Positions 1 to 5,758 of a stretch of DNA of 7,670 bases are shown here, one piece after another. The DNA is from an uncultured bacterium. Its GTDB lineage: Bacteria > Cyanobacteriota > Vampirovibrionia > Gastranaerophilales > Gastranaerophilaceae. The DNA lies in NCBI GenBank assembly GCA_900550295.1, contig URRM01000075.1:1-7670 (forward strand), read 5' to 3'. Position numbers and translations under genes: made by a program. The first letter of the stretch is position 1, and every line of letters begins with the position of its first letter. The notes below the pieces were generated by a model. The model did not search any database. It was not told the DNA's origin and was given only the letters and a program-made list of their open reading frames with translations.

Positions 1-54
1 TTTAGAAAGAAATACTTTATATAAGTACGAGAGATAAATAAAGAGAGTTAATTA

Positions 55-780
55 ATGACAATCAGTTTTTCAAATTTTAATACAACTTCATTATTTGGTT
101 CAATGAACTTTGGTTGCAATTCATTTATGTCTGATTTATCAATGTTTGGTATTTTTGGCAGCAACTTCTCATTCGGCGGTTTCTCTGCAATGCCTAACTT
201 CTCAGCATTCAACTCAATTATGTCAATGCCTTCATTCGGCACAGTTTCAAACCAATCATTCAACTTTGGTTCATTCGGTACAAACGTTAGAAGAAACAAT
301 TTTACTTTAACTAACAATAGAGTTTCAAACGCTATCAGCTTAGCAAAATCTCAAATAGGTGTTACTGAAAACGGAAATAGCAACAACTCTGCAGAAGTTA
401 ACAAATACAGATTTGGTAAAGCTAACGGCAATCCTTGGTGTGCATCATTTGTTTCTTGGTGCTATGGTCAAGGTCAAAACGGTAATAACAAACAAACATT
501 TGGTTTTGATGAATCAACTCAAAACATCAGAAGAAAAGCTGAAAAAGCTGGTAAATACTCTACAAAAACTTCTGGTTACAAACCTCAAGTTGGTGACTTA
601 GCAGTTTGGAAATACAGTGAAAATTCAGGTCACGTTGGTATTATCTCAAAAATCAACAACGATGGTTCTTTCCAAGTTGTTGAAGGTAACTGCGGTAACG
701 CTGTTCAAGAAACAACTCGTTCAATGAAAACACAAGGCTTACACGGTTTCGTTAGAATGAACGAATGGTTAGAAGCTTAA
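55..780 (+). CDS. CHAP-domain cysteine amidase/peptidase with FG-rich N-terminus
   Basis: The 241-residue product has two parts. Residues 1-78 are low complexity, rich in Phe, Ser, Asn, Met and Gly. They hold eight FG dipeptides, only one charged residue (D27), and no basic n-region with hydrophobic core, so no Sec signal is visible. Residues 88-240 form a CHAP domain. The nucleophile is probably C129 in NPWCASFVSW, the His is H193 in SGHVGII, and the third position lies in VVEGNCG (E210/N212). CHAP enzymes are of the NlpC/P60 superfamily and cut peptidoglycan amide bonds, usually outside the cytoplasm, so the export route is unclear. The start follows a weak AAGAGAG Shine-Dalgarno site with 7-base spacing. 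Asn is coded mostly by AAC (about 23 AAC to 9 AAT) and TTC is frequent, unlike neighbouring genes, which suggests high expression. The gene is monocistronic, closed by the hairpin at 799-834. The domain call is firm; the biological role is open. Confidence 0.85.
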   Translation: MTISFSNFNTTSLFGSMNFGCNSFMSDLSMFGIFGSNFSFGGFSAMPNFSAFNSIMSMPSFGTVSNQSFNFGSFGTNVRRNNFTLTNNRVSNAISLAKSQIGVTENGNSNNSAEVNKYRFGKANGNPWCASFVSWCYGQGQNGNNKQTFGFDESTQNIRRKAEKAGKYSTKTSGYKPQVGDLAVWKYSENSGHVGIISKINNDGSFQVVEGNCGNAVQETTRSMKTQGLHGFVRMNEWLEA

Positions 781-798
781 TCAATAGATTATATATAT

Positions 799-834
799 AA
801 AAAAGACTTCTTGAAAAAGAAGTCTTTTTATTTG
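799..834 (+). terminator. Rho-independent terminator of the CHAP gene
   Basis: The perfect 13-base arms AAAAAGACTTCTT (800-812) and AAGAAGTCTTTTT (817-829) flank a GAAA tetraloop and run into a T-rich tail. It begins about 20 bases after the stop codon. Because an A-run lies 5' of the stem, it could also work on the minus strand. Confidence 0.9.
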
Positions 835-872
835 TAACTATATCTTACAATTTTTTATTATGTAGTCAATTT

Positions 873-901
873 TTGATATTTTAAGTTGTTATCAATATTA
901 T
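873..901 (+). promoter_or_regulatory. Predicted sigma-70-type promoter for the 73-residue ORF
   Basis: TTGATA (873-878) and TATTAT (896-901) are separated by 17 bases, each hexamer one mismatch from consensus. Transcription would start near 908, about 20 bases before the ATG at 929. In such AT-rich DNA chance matches are common, so the call is moderate. Confidence 0.5.
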
Positions 902-928
902 ATAGAACTTGTAATATTAGGAAATTTT

Positions 929-1150
929 ATGGATAAGAAAAACAAAGACGTTTTGCATCATGTTAATCACCACACTCATCAAGAGTTTGATAAGGATACG
1001 ATGAAGAAAATTTGGCAAATGGGTTTGGCTCGTTATTATGAGGTTGCCGTTGAAGATGTCGACATGGAAAATTGGACAATCAAGGGTGAACCTATGGAAG
1101 ATATTACAATAAACTCTATACGTGAAGTTGTAAGAGCTTTAAAAGGCTAA
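929..1150 (+). CDS. Small His-cluster protein of unknown function
   Basis: I do not recognise this 73-residue protein. The start is supported by AGGA (919-922) six bases before the ATG and by a promoter-like pair further upstream. The N-terminus is charged and carries five histidines within eight residues (H10, H11, H14, H15, H17), which could bind a metal. The rest (residues 20-72) looks like a compact, soluble, mostly helical domain rich in Glu, Asp and Met, with Trp at 29 and 49. There is no signal peptide, transmembrane segment or cysteine. Its final 12 bases overlap the 3' end of the HAD phosphatase gene on the other strand, and no terminator separates the two. Coding status rests on the ribosome site, promoter and plausible composition. 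Confidence 0.65.
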   Translation: MDKKNKDVLHHVNHHTHQEFDKDTMKKIWQMGLARYYEVAVEDVDMENWTIKGEPMEDITINSIREVVRALKG

Positions 1151-1981
1151 TTCTTTCTCATTTAGTAGATAATCATAAATGGCTTGAGAACATCCTCCAT
1201 TGTCGCAATCATTTACAATAACATCTGCAAGAGCTTTGATGTTTTTGTTTGCGTTACCCATTGCAATTTTTAAGCCGGCTTTTTTAAAGATGCCGATATC
1301 ATTGTCAGCATCACCAACCGCAATGGTTGCTTCTATTGGTATATCCAAATATTTACAAAGTTTTTCTAAACCAACACTTTTATCAGTGTTTTTAGATGAA
1401 ATTTCTATTGAAGTTGTTTCTGCATAAGTTGTTTCAACATCAAGTTTTGCATCCATAATCTTTTTTAATACAATGTCACGTTCCTCCGGTGTGCGAGTGT
1501 AAAAATTAACCTTTCCGATTTCAAAAGGTGCGTTTAAAAATTCTTCAACAAGGTTATCAAACTTCATTGCCCATCTTTGGTATTGTTCTTTATACACGCC
1601 CATTCCATATTCTTCGATTTCGTCACATTGATTTCTTTGAATAAATGTATCTTTGTACAAAAGTTCAATCATTAAATCATGCCCTTTTGCTATGTCCATA
1701 AGTGTTTTCACTGTTTCAAAAGGCATTGTTTTGTTATAAATATATTTATCTTCCTGTATATCATAAACTATTGCACCGCTTAAGCAGTTTAGATAACGTA
1801 AATTAGGGATAGTATTTATGTACATTTGCAATTGTGACGGACATCTGCCTGTGCTTAATATTACAATTTTACCTTGCTCTGTAGCTTCTTTTATTGCGGT
1901 TAAACTACTTTTATCAATTTCTTTTTTAGAATTTAGAAGTGTTCCATCCATGTCGAATGCTATTAATTCGTATTTTTTCAT
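1139..1981 (-). CDS. Cof-type HAD-IIB phosphatase
   Basis: This 280-residue protein has all four HAD-superfamily motifs. Motif I is FDMDGTL (nucleophile D10, acid/base D12), motif II is LSTGR (T44), motif III is the Lys of TDKS (K201), and motif IV is GDADND (223-228), which binds Mg2+. The insert between motifs II and III is a C2-type cap, placing it in the Cof/YidA-like group. These cytoplasmic enzymes dephosphorylate sugar phosphates, nucleotides, flavin or pyridoxal phosphates; the substrate cannot be read from sequence. The reading frame stays open to 2035, but that extension overlaps the upstream gene. The chosen ATG at 1981 has AAGG eight bases ahead and puts motif I at the usual place near the N-terminus. 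It follows the 74-residue gene by 10 bases, so the two are probably co-transcribed. Confidence 0.93.
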   Translation of the reverse strand: MKKYELIAFDMDGTLLNSKKEIDKSSLTAIKEATEQGKIVILSTGRCPSQLQMYINTIPNLRYLNCLSGAIVYDIQEDKYIYNKTMPFETVKTLMDIAKGHDLMIELLYKDTFIQRNQCDEIEEYGMGVYKEQYQRWAMKFDNLVEEFLNAPFEIGKVNFYTRTPEERDIVLKKIMDAKLDVETTYAETTSIEISSKNTDKSVGLEKLCKYLDIPIEATIAVGDADNDIGIFKKAGLKIAMGNANKNIKALADVIVNDCDNGGCSQAIYDYLLNEKELAF

Positions 1982-1991
1982 ATGTTTAACC

Positions 1992-2216
1992 TTACTTGTT
2001 ATCCTCAAGTGTAAAAGACAAACCGCTTTTATCAAAGATTACTTTATAATCTATTTTTAACATGAAGTCTTTGATGAAATCTCTAATGTCATCGCTGTCG
2101 GTTTCTAGTGAAAAATATTGTCCGCCACAAGCATCATGAAAATGCACGTGTTCTTTGAACTTTTCATCACACGCTTTTTTTAATTTTAAAACATCGTCAA
2201 AACTTATGATAGTCAT
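1992..2216 (-). CDS. Small protein with HVHFHDACGGQ motif (RDAC-like)
   Basis: This 74-residue soluble protein has a striking central motif, HVHFHDACGGQYF (residues 23-35), with alternating His 23, 25 and 27 followed by D28 and C30. That pattern could form a metal or redox site. It resembles, from memory, the short uncharacterised 'RDAC family' proteins of gut bacteria; I cannot confirm this without a search. The C-terminal half (residues 40-70) reads as a helix followed by two beta strands. It is the first gene of a likely two-gene operon, with its stop only 10 bases before the HAD phosphatase ATG. No Shine-Dalgarno site precedes the ATG, and a TATAAT box ends six bases upstream of it, which fits a leaderless message. 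No function is assigned. Confidence 0.7.
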   Translation of the reverse strand: MTIISFDDVLKLKKACDEKFKEHVHFHDACGGQYFSLETDSDDIRDFIKDFMLKIDYKVIFDKSGLSFTLEDNK

Positions 2217-2222
2217 ACGAAC

Positions 2223-2250
2223 ATTATATTATAACTTGTGTTTTTTGCAA
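2223..2250 (-). promoter_or_regulatory. Promoter of the 74-residue/HAD operon, possibly leaderless
   Basis: Reading the minus strand, TTGCAA (2250-2245) is followed after 16 bases by TATAAT (2228-2223). A second overlapping TATAAT lies at 2233-2228, but it would leave only an 11-base spacer. With the proximal box the transcript would begin at about 2216-2217, on the ATG itself. Box positions are seen directly; the transcription start is inferred. Confidence 0.5.
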
Positions 2251-2303
2251 TAATTAGGTGTATACTTTTTGTGTTAGAATATCAATATATGAAAGGGATA
2301 TCA

Positions 2304-2753
2304 ATGAAACGCTTATTTATAATTTTATTTTCACTACTTTTTATTTTAGCAACACCAAATTTTGCAAGTAATGTTTTACAAGAGGAGGATGCGGAACTAA
2401 TTAGGATTGTAATAAATAGTCCTTTAGGTAGACTTACAAAACACCAGCTTGCAATAAAACAAGATTATGAGTTTTATCAAAAAGGTGATAAAAATACTCT
2501 TTATGGAAAGTTGTTGGAAGTCGAGGAAAAATACAACGCTCCTTATGACATGATTGAAAAAATCAATTATAAATATATTCTTAAAACAAAAGCTATGTAT
2601 ATGTATTTGGTTGATACTCCATTTACAAAAGCTTATACCGAAAAATTCTATAAAGATTTTGAAAAGAAATCCTTCAATGTTCCAGATAGAGAATATCAAT
2701 ATTTGGACAAAGATGTAAGACTTTTAATTGCTGCAATTGGAGTTTACAGATAG
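2304..2753 (+). CDS. Small exported protein of unknown function
   Basis: I do not recognise this 149-residue protein. It begins with a typical Sec signal peptide: MKR, then a hydrophobic stretch of about 13 residues (LFIILFSLLFILA), then TPNFA-SN as a likely signal peptidase I site near residue 20. The mature part (about 130 residues) is charged and probably helical, rich in Tyr and Lys, without cysteines after the signal, so it is not an evident lipoprotein. The start at 2304 was chosen because AAAGGG (2292-2297) sits six bases ahead of it and it opens directly on the signal peptide. The frame also offers ATGs at 2238 and 2289 that would put extra residues before the signal. It lies divergent from the 74-residue gene and converges with merR. 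Confidence 0.7.
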   Translation: MKRLFIILFSLLFILATPNFASNVLQEEDAELIRIVINSPLGRLTKHQLAIKQDYEFYQKGDKNTLYGKLLEVEEKYNAPYDMIEKINYKYILKTKAMYMYLVDTPFTKAYTEKFYKDFEKKSFNVPDREYQYLDKDVRLLIAAIGVYR

Positions 2754-2755
2754 AA

Positions 2756-2789
2756 ATAATTTGTTGCTACTTTTAATCAACAAAATTAT
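2756..2789. terminator. Weak AT-rich hairpin between convergent genes
   Basis: ATAATTTGTTG (2756-2766) pairs with CAACAAAATTAT (2778-2789) with one bulged base around an 11-base loop. It begins three bases after the stop of the exported protein gene and reaches the merR stop codon. It may act as a terminator in both directions, but it lacks GC pairs and a clear T-run. Confidence 0.3.
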
Positions 2790-3202
2790 GCGCTTTCAAC
2801 TTCTTCTTTTTTTTGATACATAGGATTCCAAACATCTTCCAAATGGTTTTTAATTAAATTTTTGTAGAAATTTTCTTTATAATCTAATAATTCTAATTGT
2901 TTTTTTAATTCATCCATTTGTTCAAGAGCTTTAGCTTTTGTATCTAATATAATTTGATAACGTTCTTTTATTGTAGAATCACCGATTATGCATAAGTCAA
3001 TGTATCTTTTGACATCTTTAGTTTGAGTTCCAACAGAGCGTAAACATTTAACAATTCGAACCCAATTCAAGTCGTTTTCAGAAAACATTCGTACGTTGTT
3101 ATCATTACGAGTTAAAAATGGGAAAAATCCGCTTTTTGCCCAAAATCTTAATGTATGCTCTGAAACATCCATTTTCTCTGCAACTTCTTTTATTGTATAC
3201 AT
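2786..3202 (-). CDS. MerR-family regulator, AdhR/NmlR type with sensor cysteine
   Basis: This 138-residue protein has a MerR winged helix-turn-helix at residues 1-70 (MYTIKEVAEKM, then SEHTLRFWAKSGF, with the wing near RMFSENDL). A dimerising helix follows, about 78-115, rich in Lys, Glu and Leu, then a short tail. The helix after the wing reads VRIVKCLRSVG, placing C53 where AdhR of Bacillus subtilis has its aldehyde-reactive Cys52. The following pattern of a Tyr-bearing helix, GDSTIKERYQIL-like segment and Leu/Lys helix matches that subgroup. Members activate or repress by twisting a promoter with an over-long spacer in response to aldehydes or other electrophiles. Exactly such a promoter lies next door, before the divergent DXS-like gene, which is the probable target. 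The start has GGAG eight bases upstream. The effector is inferred, not shown. Confidence 0.88.
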   Translation of the reverse strand: MYTIKEVAEKMDVSEHTLRFWAKSGFFPFLTRNDNNVRMFSENDLNWVRIVKCLRSVGTQTKDVKRYIDLCIIGDSTIKERYQIILDTKAKALEQMDELKKQLELLDYKENFYKNLIKNHLEDVWNPMYQKKEEVESA

Positions 3203-3229
3203 AGCGAATTCTCCAATCTTTTTAACAGC

Positions 3230-3263
3230 ATTATATTATAAATAAACATTTTTTAACATTCCT
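3230..3263 (-). promoter_or_regulatory. Probable merR promoter with tandem -10 boxes
   Basis: On the minus strand two overlapping TATAAT boxes (3240-3235 and 3235-3230) precede merR by about 28 bases, leaving a short leader with GGAG. The -35 is poor (AGGAAT or TGTTAA, depending on the -10 used). The boxes lie about 35 bases from the divergent MerR-type promoter, so bound regulator could affect both. Confidence 0.4.
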
Positions 3264-3274
3264 TTTTTATACAC

Positions 3275-3305
3275 TTGACTGAGAGTTACTATCAGGTTGT
3301 AAAAT
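3275..3305 (+). promoter_or_regulatory. MerR-type promoter and operator of the DXS-like gene
   Basis: TTGACT (3275-3280) and TAAAAT (3300-3305) are 19 bases apart, two more than optimal, the hallmark of promoters that MerR proteins activate by DNA distortion. CTGAGAGTTACTATCAG (3279-3295) is a near-perfect palindrome with one mismatched pair besides the centre. It overlaps the -35 and lies in the spacer. Its GAGTTA-ACTC-like core resembles AdhR/NmlR operators. The adjacent divergent merR gene supplies the likely regulator. Confidence 0.78.
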
Positions 3306-3333
3306 GCTAAATATAGAATGTCAATTTATAAAA

Positions 3334-3339
3334 AAGGAG
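3334..3339 (+). promoter_or_regulatory. Ribosome binding site of the DXS-like gene
   Basis: AAGGAG ends eight bases before the ATG at 3348 and fixes that start. Confidence 0.85.
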
Positions 3340-3347
3340 AATAAAAT

Positions 3348-5126
3348 ATGGAACAAACTTATTCAGAAGTTTTTAACAAAGTAAATTCACCGGCAGATGT
3401 GAAAAAACTTTCAGTGGCAGAAATGAATATTTTAGCAGAAGATATTAGAAAAGCAATATTAAATAAAGTAAATACTATCGGCGGACACTTAGGTCCGGAT
3501 TTGGGTATTGTTGAAACAACGATAGCAATGCATTACGTTTTTAATACTCCAGATGATAAATTTGTATATGATGTTTCTCACCAAGTTTATCCACATAAAA
3601 TCTTAACAGGAAGAAAAGATGCTTTTGTAAATCCTCTTGCTCATCCTGAAATTTCAGGATATTCAAATAATCATGAAAGTGAGTATGATAACTTTATTTT
3701 AGGACACACTTCAACATCTTTAAGTTTAGCTACAGGTATGGCTAAAGCTAGGGATTTGAAAGGTGAAAAATATAATGTTGTTGCCTTAATTGGTGACGGT
3801 TCTCTTTCCGGTGGTGAAGCATTGGAAGGTTTGAGTAACGCTGCTGTTTTAAATTCAAATATGATTATTGTTATAAATGATAATGTTATGTCTATTGCAC
3901 CGGTTGAAGGTGGAATTTACAATAGTTTGAAAACATTAAGAGATACGAATGGGAAAGCCGAAAATAATATCTTTAAATCAATGGGCTATGAATATTACTA
4001 CTTAGAAGAAGGTAATGATGTAGAAAAACTTATTGATTTATTCAAAACAGTAAAAAATACAAATAAACCGACAGTTGTACATATTCATACATTAAAGGGT
4101 AAAGGTTATGAACCGGCAGTTACAGACAAAGAAAGTTATCACTGGCAATTACCTAATTTTATGAATAATAAAGACAAAAAACAAACTCCGGTTGAAACTT
4201 ACACTTCAATAACTAACGATTATTTAATTGAAAAAGCTAAAAAAGATGACACTTTAATGGTTGTATCTCCTGCAACTCCGGGGGCAACAGGCTTAACACC
4301 TGACGTTAGAGCAAAATTAGGTAAACATTACACAGATGTAGCTATTGCAGAACAACACGCAGTAGGTTATATTTCAGGGTTAGCATACAACGGAGCAAAA
4401 CCGGTTCTTGAAGTTTTAAGTTCTTTTATCCAAAGAAGTTATGATCAAATATCACAAGATATGGCAATTAATAATGCTCCTGCGACAATTCTTGTATTCT
4501 GGGGTGAAATTTCACCTGCTGATGTGACTCACTTACAAGTATTTGATATTCCTTTAATTAGTAATATTCCAAATATTGTATATTTAGCTCCTACAAACAA
4601 AGAAGAGTATCTTGCTATGCTTGATTGGTCAGTTGAACAAACTAAATATCCTGTTGTAATCAGAGTGCCTATGACAAACCTTGTATCAACTGGTGTTGCT
4701 GATAATACAGATTATGCAGAATTGAATAAATTTAAAATTGCAAGTAAAGGTGAAAAAGTTGCAATTATTGGTGTCGGAAGCTTCTACCAATTAGCTGAAC
4801 AAGTTAAATCTAAGCTAAAAGCGGAACAAAATATCGATGCGACATTAATTAACCCTGTATATTTGACAGGATTAGATGAAAATGCATTAGAAGATTTGAA
4901 AGCCAATCACGAATTGGTAATTACATTAGAAGATGGTGTTCTTGACGGTGGTTATGGTGAAAAAGTTGCTCGTTACTACGGTAATTCAGACATGAAGGTT
5001 TTGAACTTTGGTGCCAAAAAAGAATTTACAGATAGAACTCCAATGGATGAATTAAACAAGCGCTATCACTTAACTACAGAATTAATAGTTAAAGATATCG
5101 AAAATTTGTTGAAAACTGTAAAATAA
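3348..5126 (+). CDS. DXS-like thiamine-diphosphate enzyme, altered substrate pocket
   Basis: This 592-residue protein has the whole DXS architecture. The ThDP half has GGHLGP (H47), SHQVYPHKILTGR (H78-R89), GHTSTS (H120) and the metal/ThDP motif GDGSLSGG (149-156) to NDN (177-179). The pyrimidine half has AEQHAV, with E335 equal to catalytic E370 of Escherichia coli DXS, and a C-terminal transketolase domain. DXS condenses pyruvate with glyceraldehyde-3-phosphate to feed isoprenoid, thiamine and pyridoxal synthesis. By hand alignment R363, D392 and H395 match R398, D427 and H431. However, Y392 becomes L357, R478 becomes M442, and the DRAG segment (R420) is replaced by FWGE. It is also somewhat shorter than usual DXS (about 620). 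A phosphate-free or different aldehyde acceptor is therefore plausible, so dxs is not given as symbol. It is monocistronic, with a MerR promoter in front and a terminator behind. Family certain; exact reaction uncertain. Confidence 0.88.
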   Translation: MEQTYSEVFNKVNSPADVKKLSVAEMNILAEDIRKAILNKVNTIGGHLGPDLGIVETTIAMHYVFNTPDDKFVYDVSHQVYPHKILTGRKDAFVNPLAHPEISGYSNNHESEYDNFILGHTSTSLSLATGMAKARDLKGEKYNVVALIGDGSLSGGEALEGLSNAAVLNSNMIIVINDNVMSIAPVEGGIYNSLKTLRDTNGKAENNIFKSMGYEYYYLEEGNDVEKLIDLFKTVKNTNKPTVVHIHTLKGKGYEPAVTDKESYHWQLPNFMNNKDKKQTPVETYTSITNDYLIEKAKKDDTLMVVSPATPGATGLTPDVRAKLGKHYTDVAIAEQHAVGYISGLAYNGAKPVLEVLSSFIQRSYDQISQDMAINNAPATILVFWGEISPADVTHLQVFDIPLISNIPNIVYLAPTNKEEYLAMLDWSVEQTKYPVVIRVPMTNLVSTGVADNTDYAELNKFKIASKGEKVAIIGVGSFYQLAEQVKSKLKAEQNIDATLINPVYLTGLDENALEDLKANHELVITLEDGVLDGGYGEKVARYYGNSDMKVLNFGAKKEFTDRTPMDELNKRYHLTTELIVKDIENLLKTVK

Positions 5127-5144
5127 CTTAGTGAAATATGTATG

Positions 5145-5194
5145 AAAAAAGGCACTGGGGATCAGTTAACGGAACGCCCCCTGTGCCTTTTTTT
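5145..5194. terminator. Bidirectional Rho-independent terminator
   Basis: GGCACTGGGG (5151-5160) pairs with the CCCCCTGTGCC arm (ending 5187), with one mismatch and one extra C, around a loop of about 16 bases. A T-run follows on the plus strand (5188-5194), and six A residues precede it (5145-5150), giving a T-run on the minus strand. It can thus end both the DXS-like gene and the convergent minus-strand gene that stops at 5244. Confidence 0.9.
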
Positions 5195-5243
5195 ATTTGA
5201 GTAGATACTCTAACAAGCGTTAATTGGCATAATCTACCTTTCA

Positions 5244-5687
5244 TTATTTATACTGTGAAATATCTGGTCCTCCTGTTTCAAGAGCTATACCATAAGTTAA
5301 AAGAATAACTACTGGGGCTAATATTAACCCTGCAATCATCAGACCAATACCCCAACAAGCCCAAGTTTTTTGAACTTTGTGGAAGTGTTCAATACTTTTC
5401 CATTGTTTATTTTGCCAAGCCCAACGGTTACCTTTTATACCAAAGATGATATTGGCAATTATAGCAGCAATATTACCAACGAAGGGGATAAAAACAAGCA
5501 CTAATGTTAATAAAGTTATATAGGTTTTGTTTCCTAAACCCCAAATCCATGAAAAAGTAAATGCGCCCCAATTGAAGCGCTTTGCTACAATGTCAGGAAC
5601 CTCTGAGTTTGGTCCTTGACCTGAGTTGTTTTCTAATTCTGGAGTAGGTGCTTTTGGCTGTTCTGTACTTAAATCATTAATTGTCAT
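5244..5687 (-). CDS. Small membrane protein with single FNWGAF module
   Basis: This 147-residue protein has a Pro/Asn/Glu-rich cytoplasmic-looking N-terminus (1-36), then FNWGAFTFSWIWGLGNK (38-54), a hydrophobic segment (56-83), and GIKGNRWAWQNKQW (83-96). A stretch HFHKVQK (101-107) and a second membrane segment (about 110-133) complete it. The aromatic amphipathic block followed by membrane helices and a GN-W-NK motif resembles the DUF2628-type layout of small membrane proteins; the family match is my judgement. The same block recurs in the gene just upstream. AAGGA lies six bases before the ATG. It is probably co-transcribed with, or separately promoted downstream of, the gene at 5759. No function is known. 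Confidence 0.75.
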   Translation of the reverse strand: MTINDLSTEQPKAPTPELENNSGQGPNSEVPDIVAKRFNWGAFTFSWIWGLGNKTYITLLTLVLVFIPFVGNIAAIIANIIFGIKGNRWAWQNKQWKSIEHFHKVQKTWACWGIGLMIAGLILAPVVILLTYGIALETGGPDISQYK

Positions 5688-5706
5688 AAATTTCCTTTCT
5701 TTTGTT

Positions 5707-5736
5707 ATTCTATTTGAGCCTGTTTCAGAATCTCAA
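5707..5736 (-). promoter_or_regulatory. Possible internal promoter for the 147-residue gene
   Basis: On the minus strand TTGAGA (5736-5731) and TAGAAT (5712-5707) are 18 bases apart within the 71-base gap between the two FNWGAF genes. This would start transcription about 15 bases before the ATG at 5687. Such pairs arise easily by chance here. Confidence 0.35.
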
Positions 5737-5758
5737 TATACTTGTTGTGCTATCTTTC

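Noticed and set aside
48..317. Open frame of 89 codons antisense to the FG-rich segment
   Set aside because: It mirrors the biased codons of the CHAP gene, has no ribosome site, and runs Pro/Asn/Glu-rich without domain character.
1982..2035. 18-residue N-terminal extension of the HAD phosphatase
   Set aside because: It overlaps the upstream gene, has no ribosome site, and would push motif I unusually far from the start; the ATG at 1981 has AAGG at good spacing.
2238..2303. Longer start for the exported protein
   Set aside because: It would put about 22 residues before a classic signal peptide; the ATG at 2304 has a good ribosome site.
2424..2699. 91-codon minus-strand open frame
   Set aside because: It is antisense to the exported protein gene, Phe/Ile-rich as expected for the complement of Lys/Glu codons, and has no start signals.
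5151..5187. GC-rich hairpin considered as a small RNA or riboswitch
   Set aside because: It lies just after a stop codon with T-runs on both strands, so a bidirectional terminator explains it.
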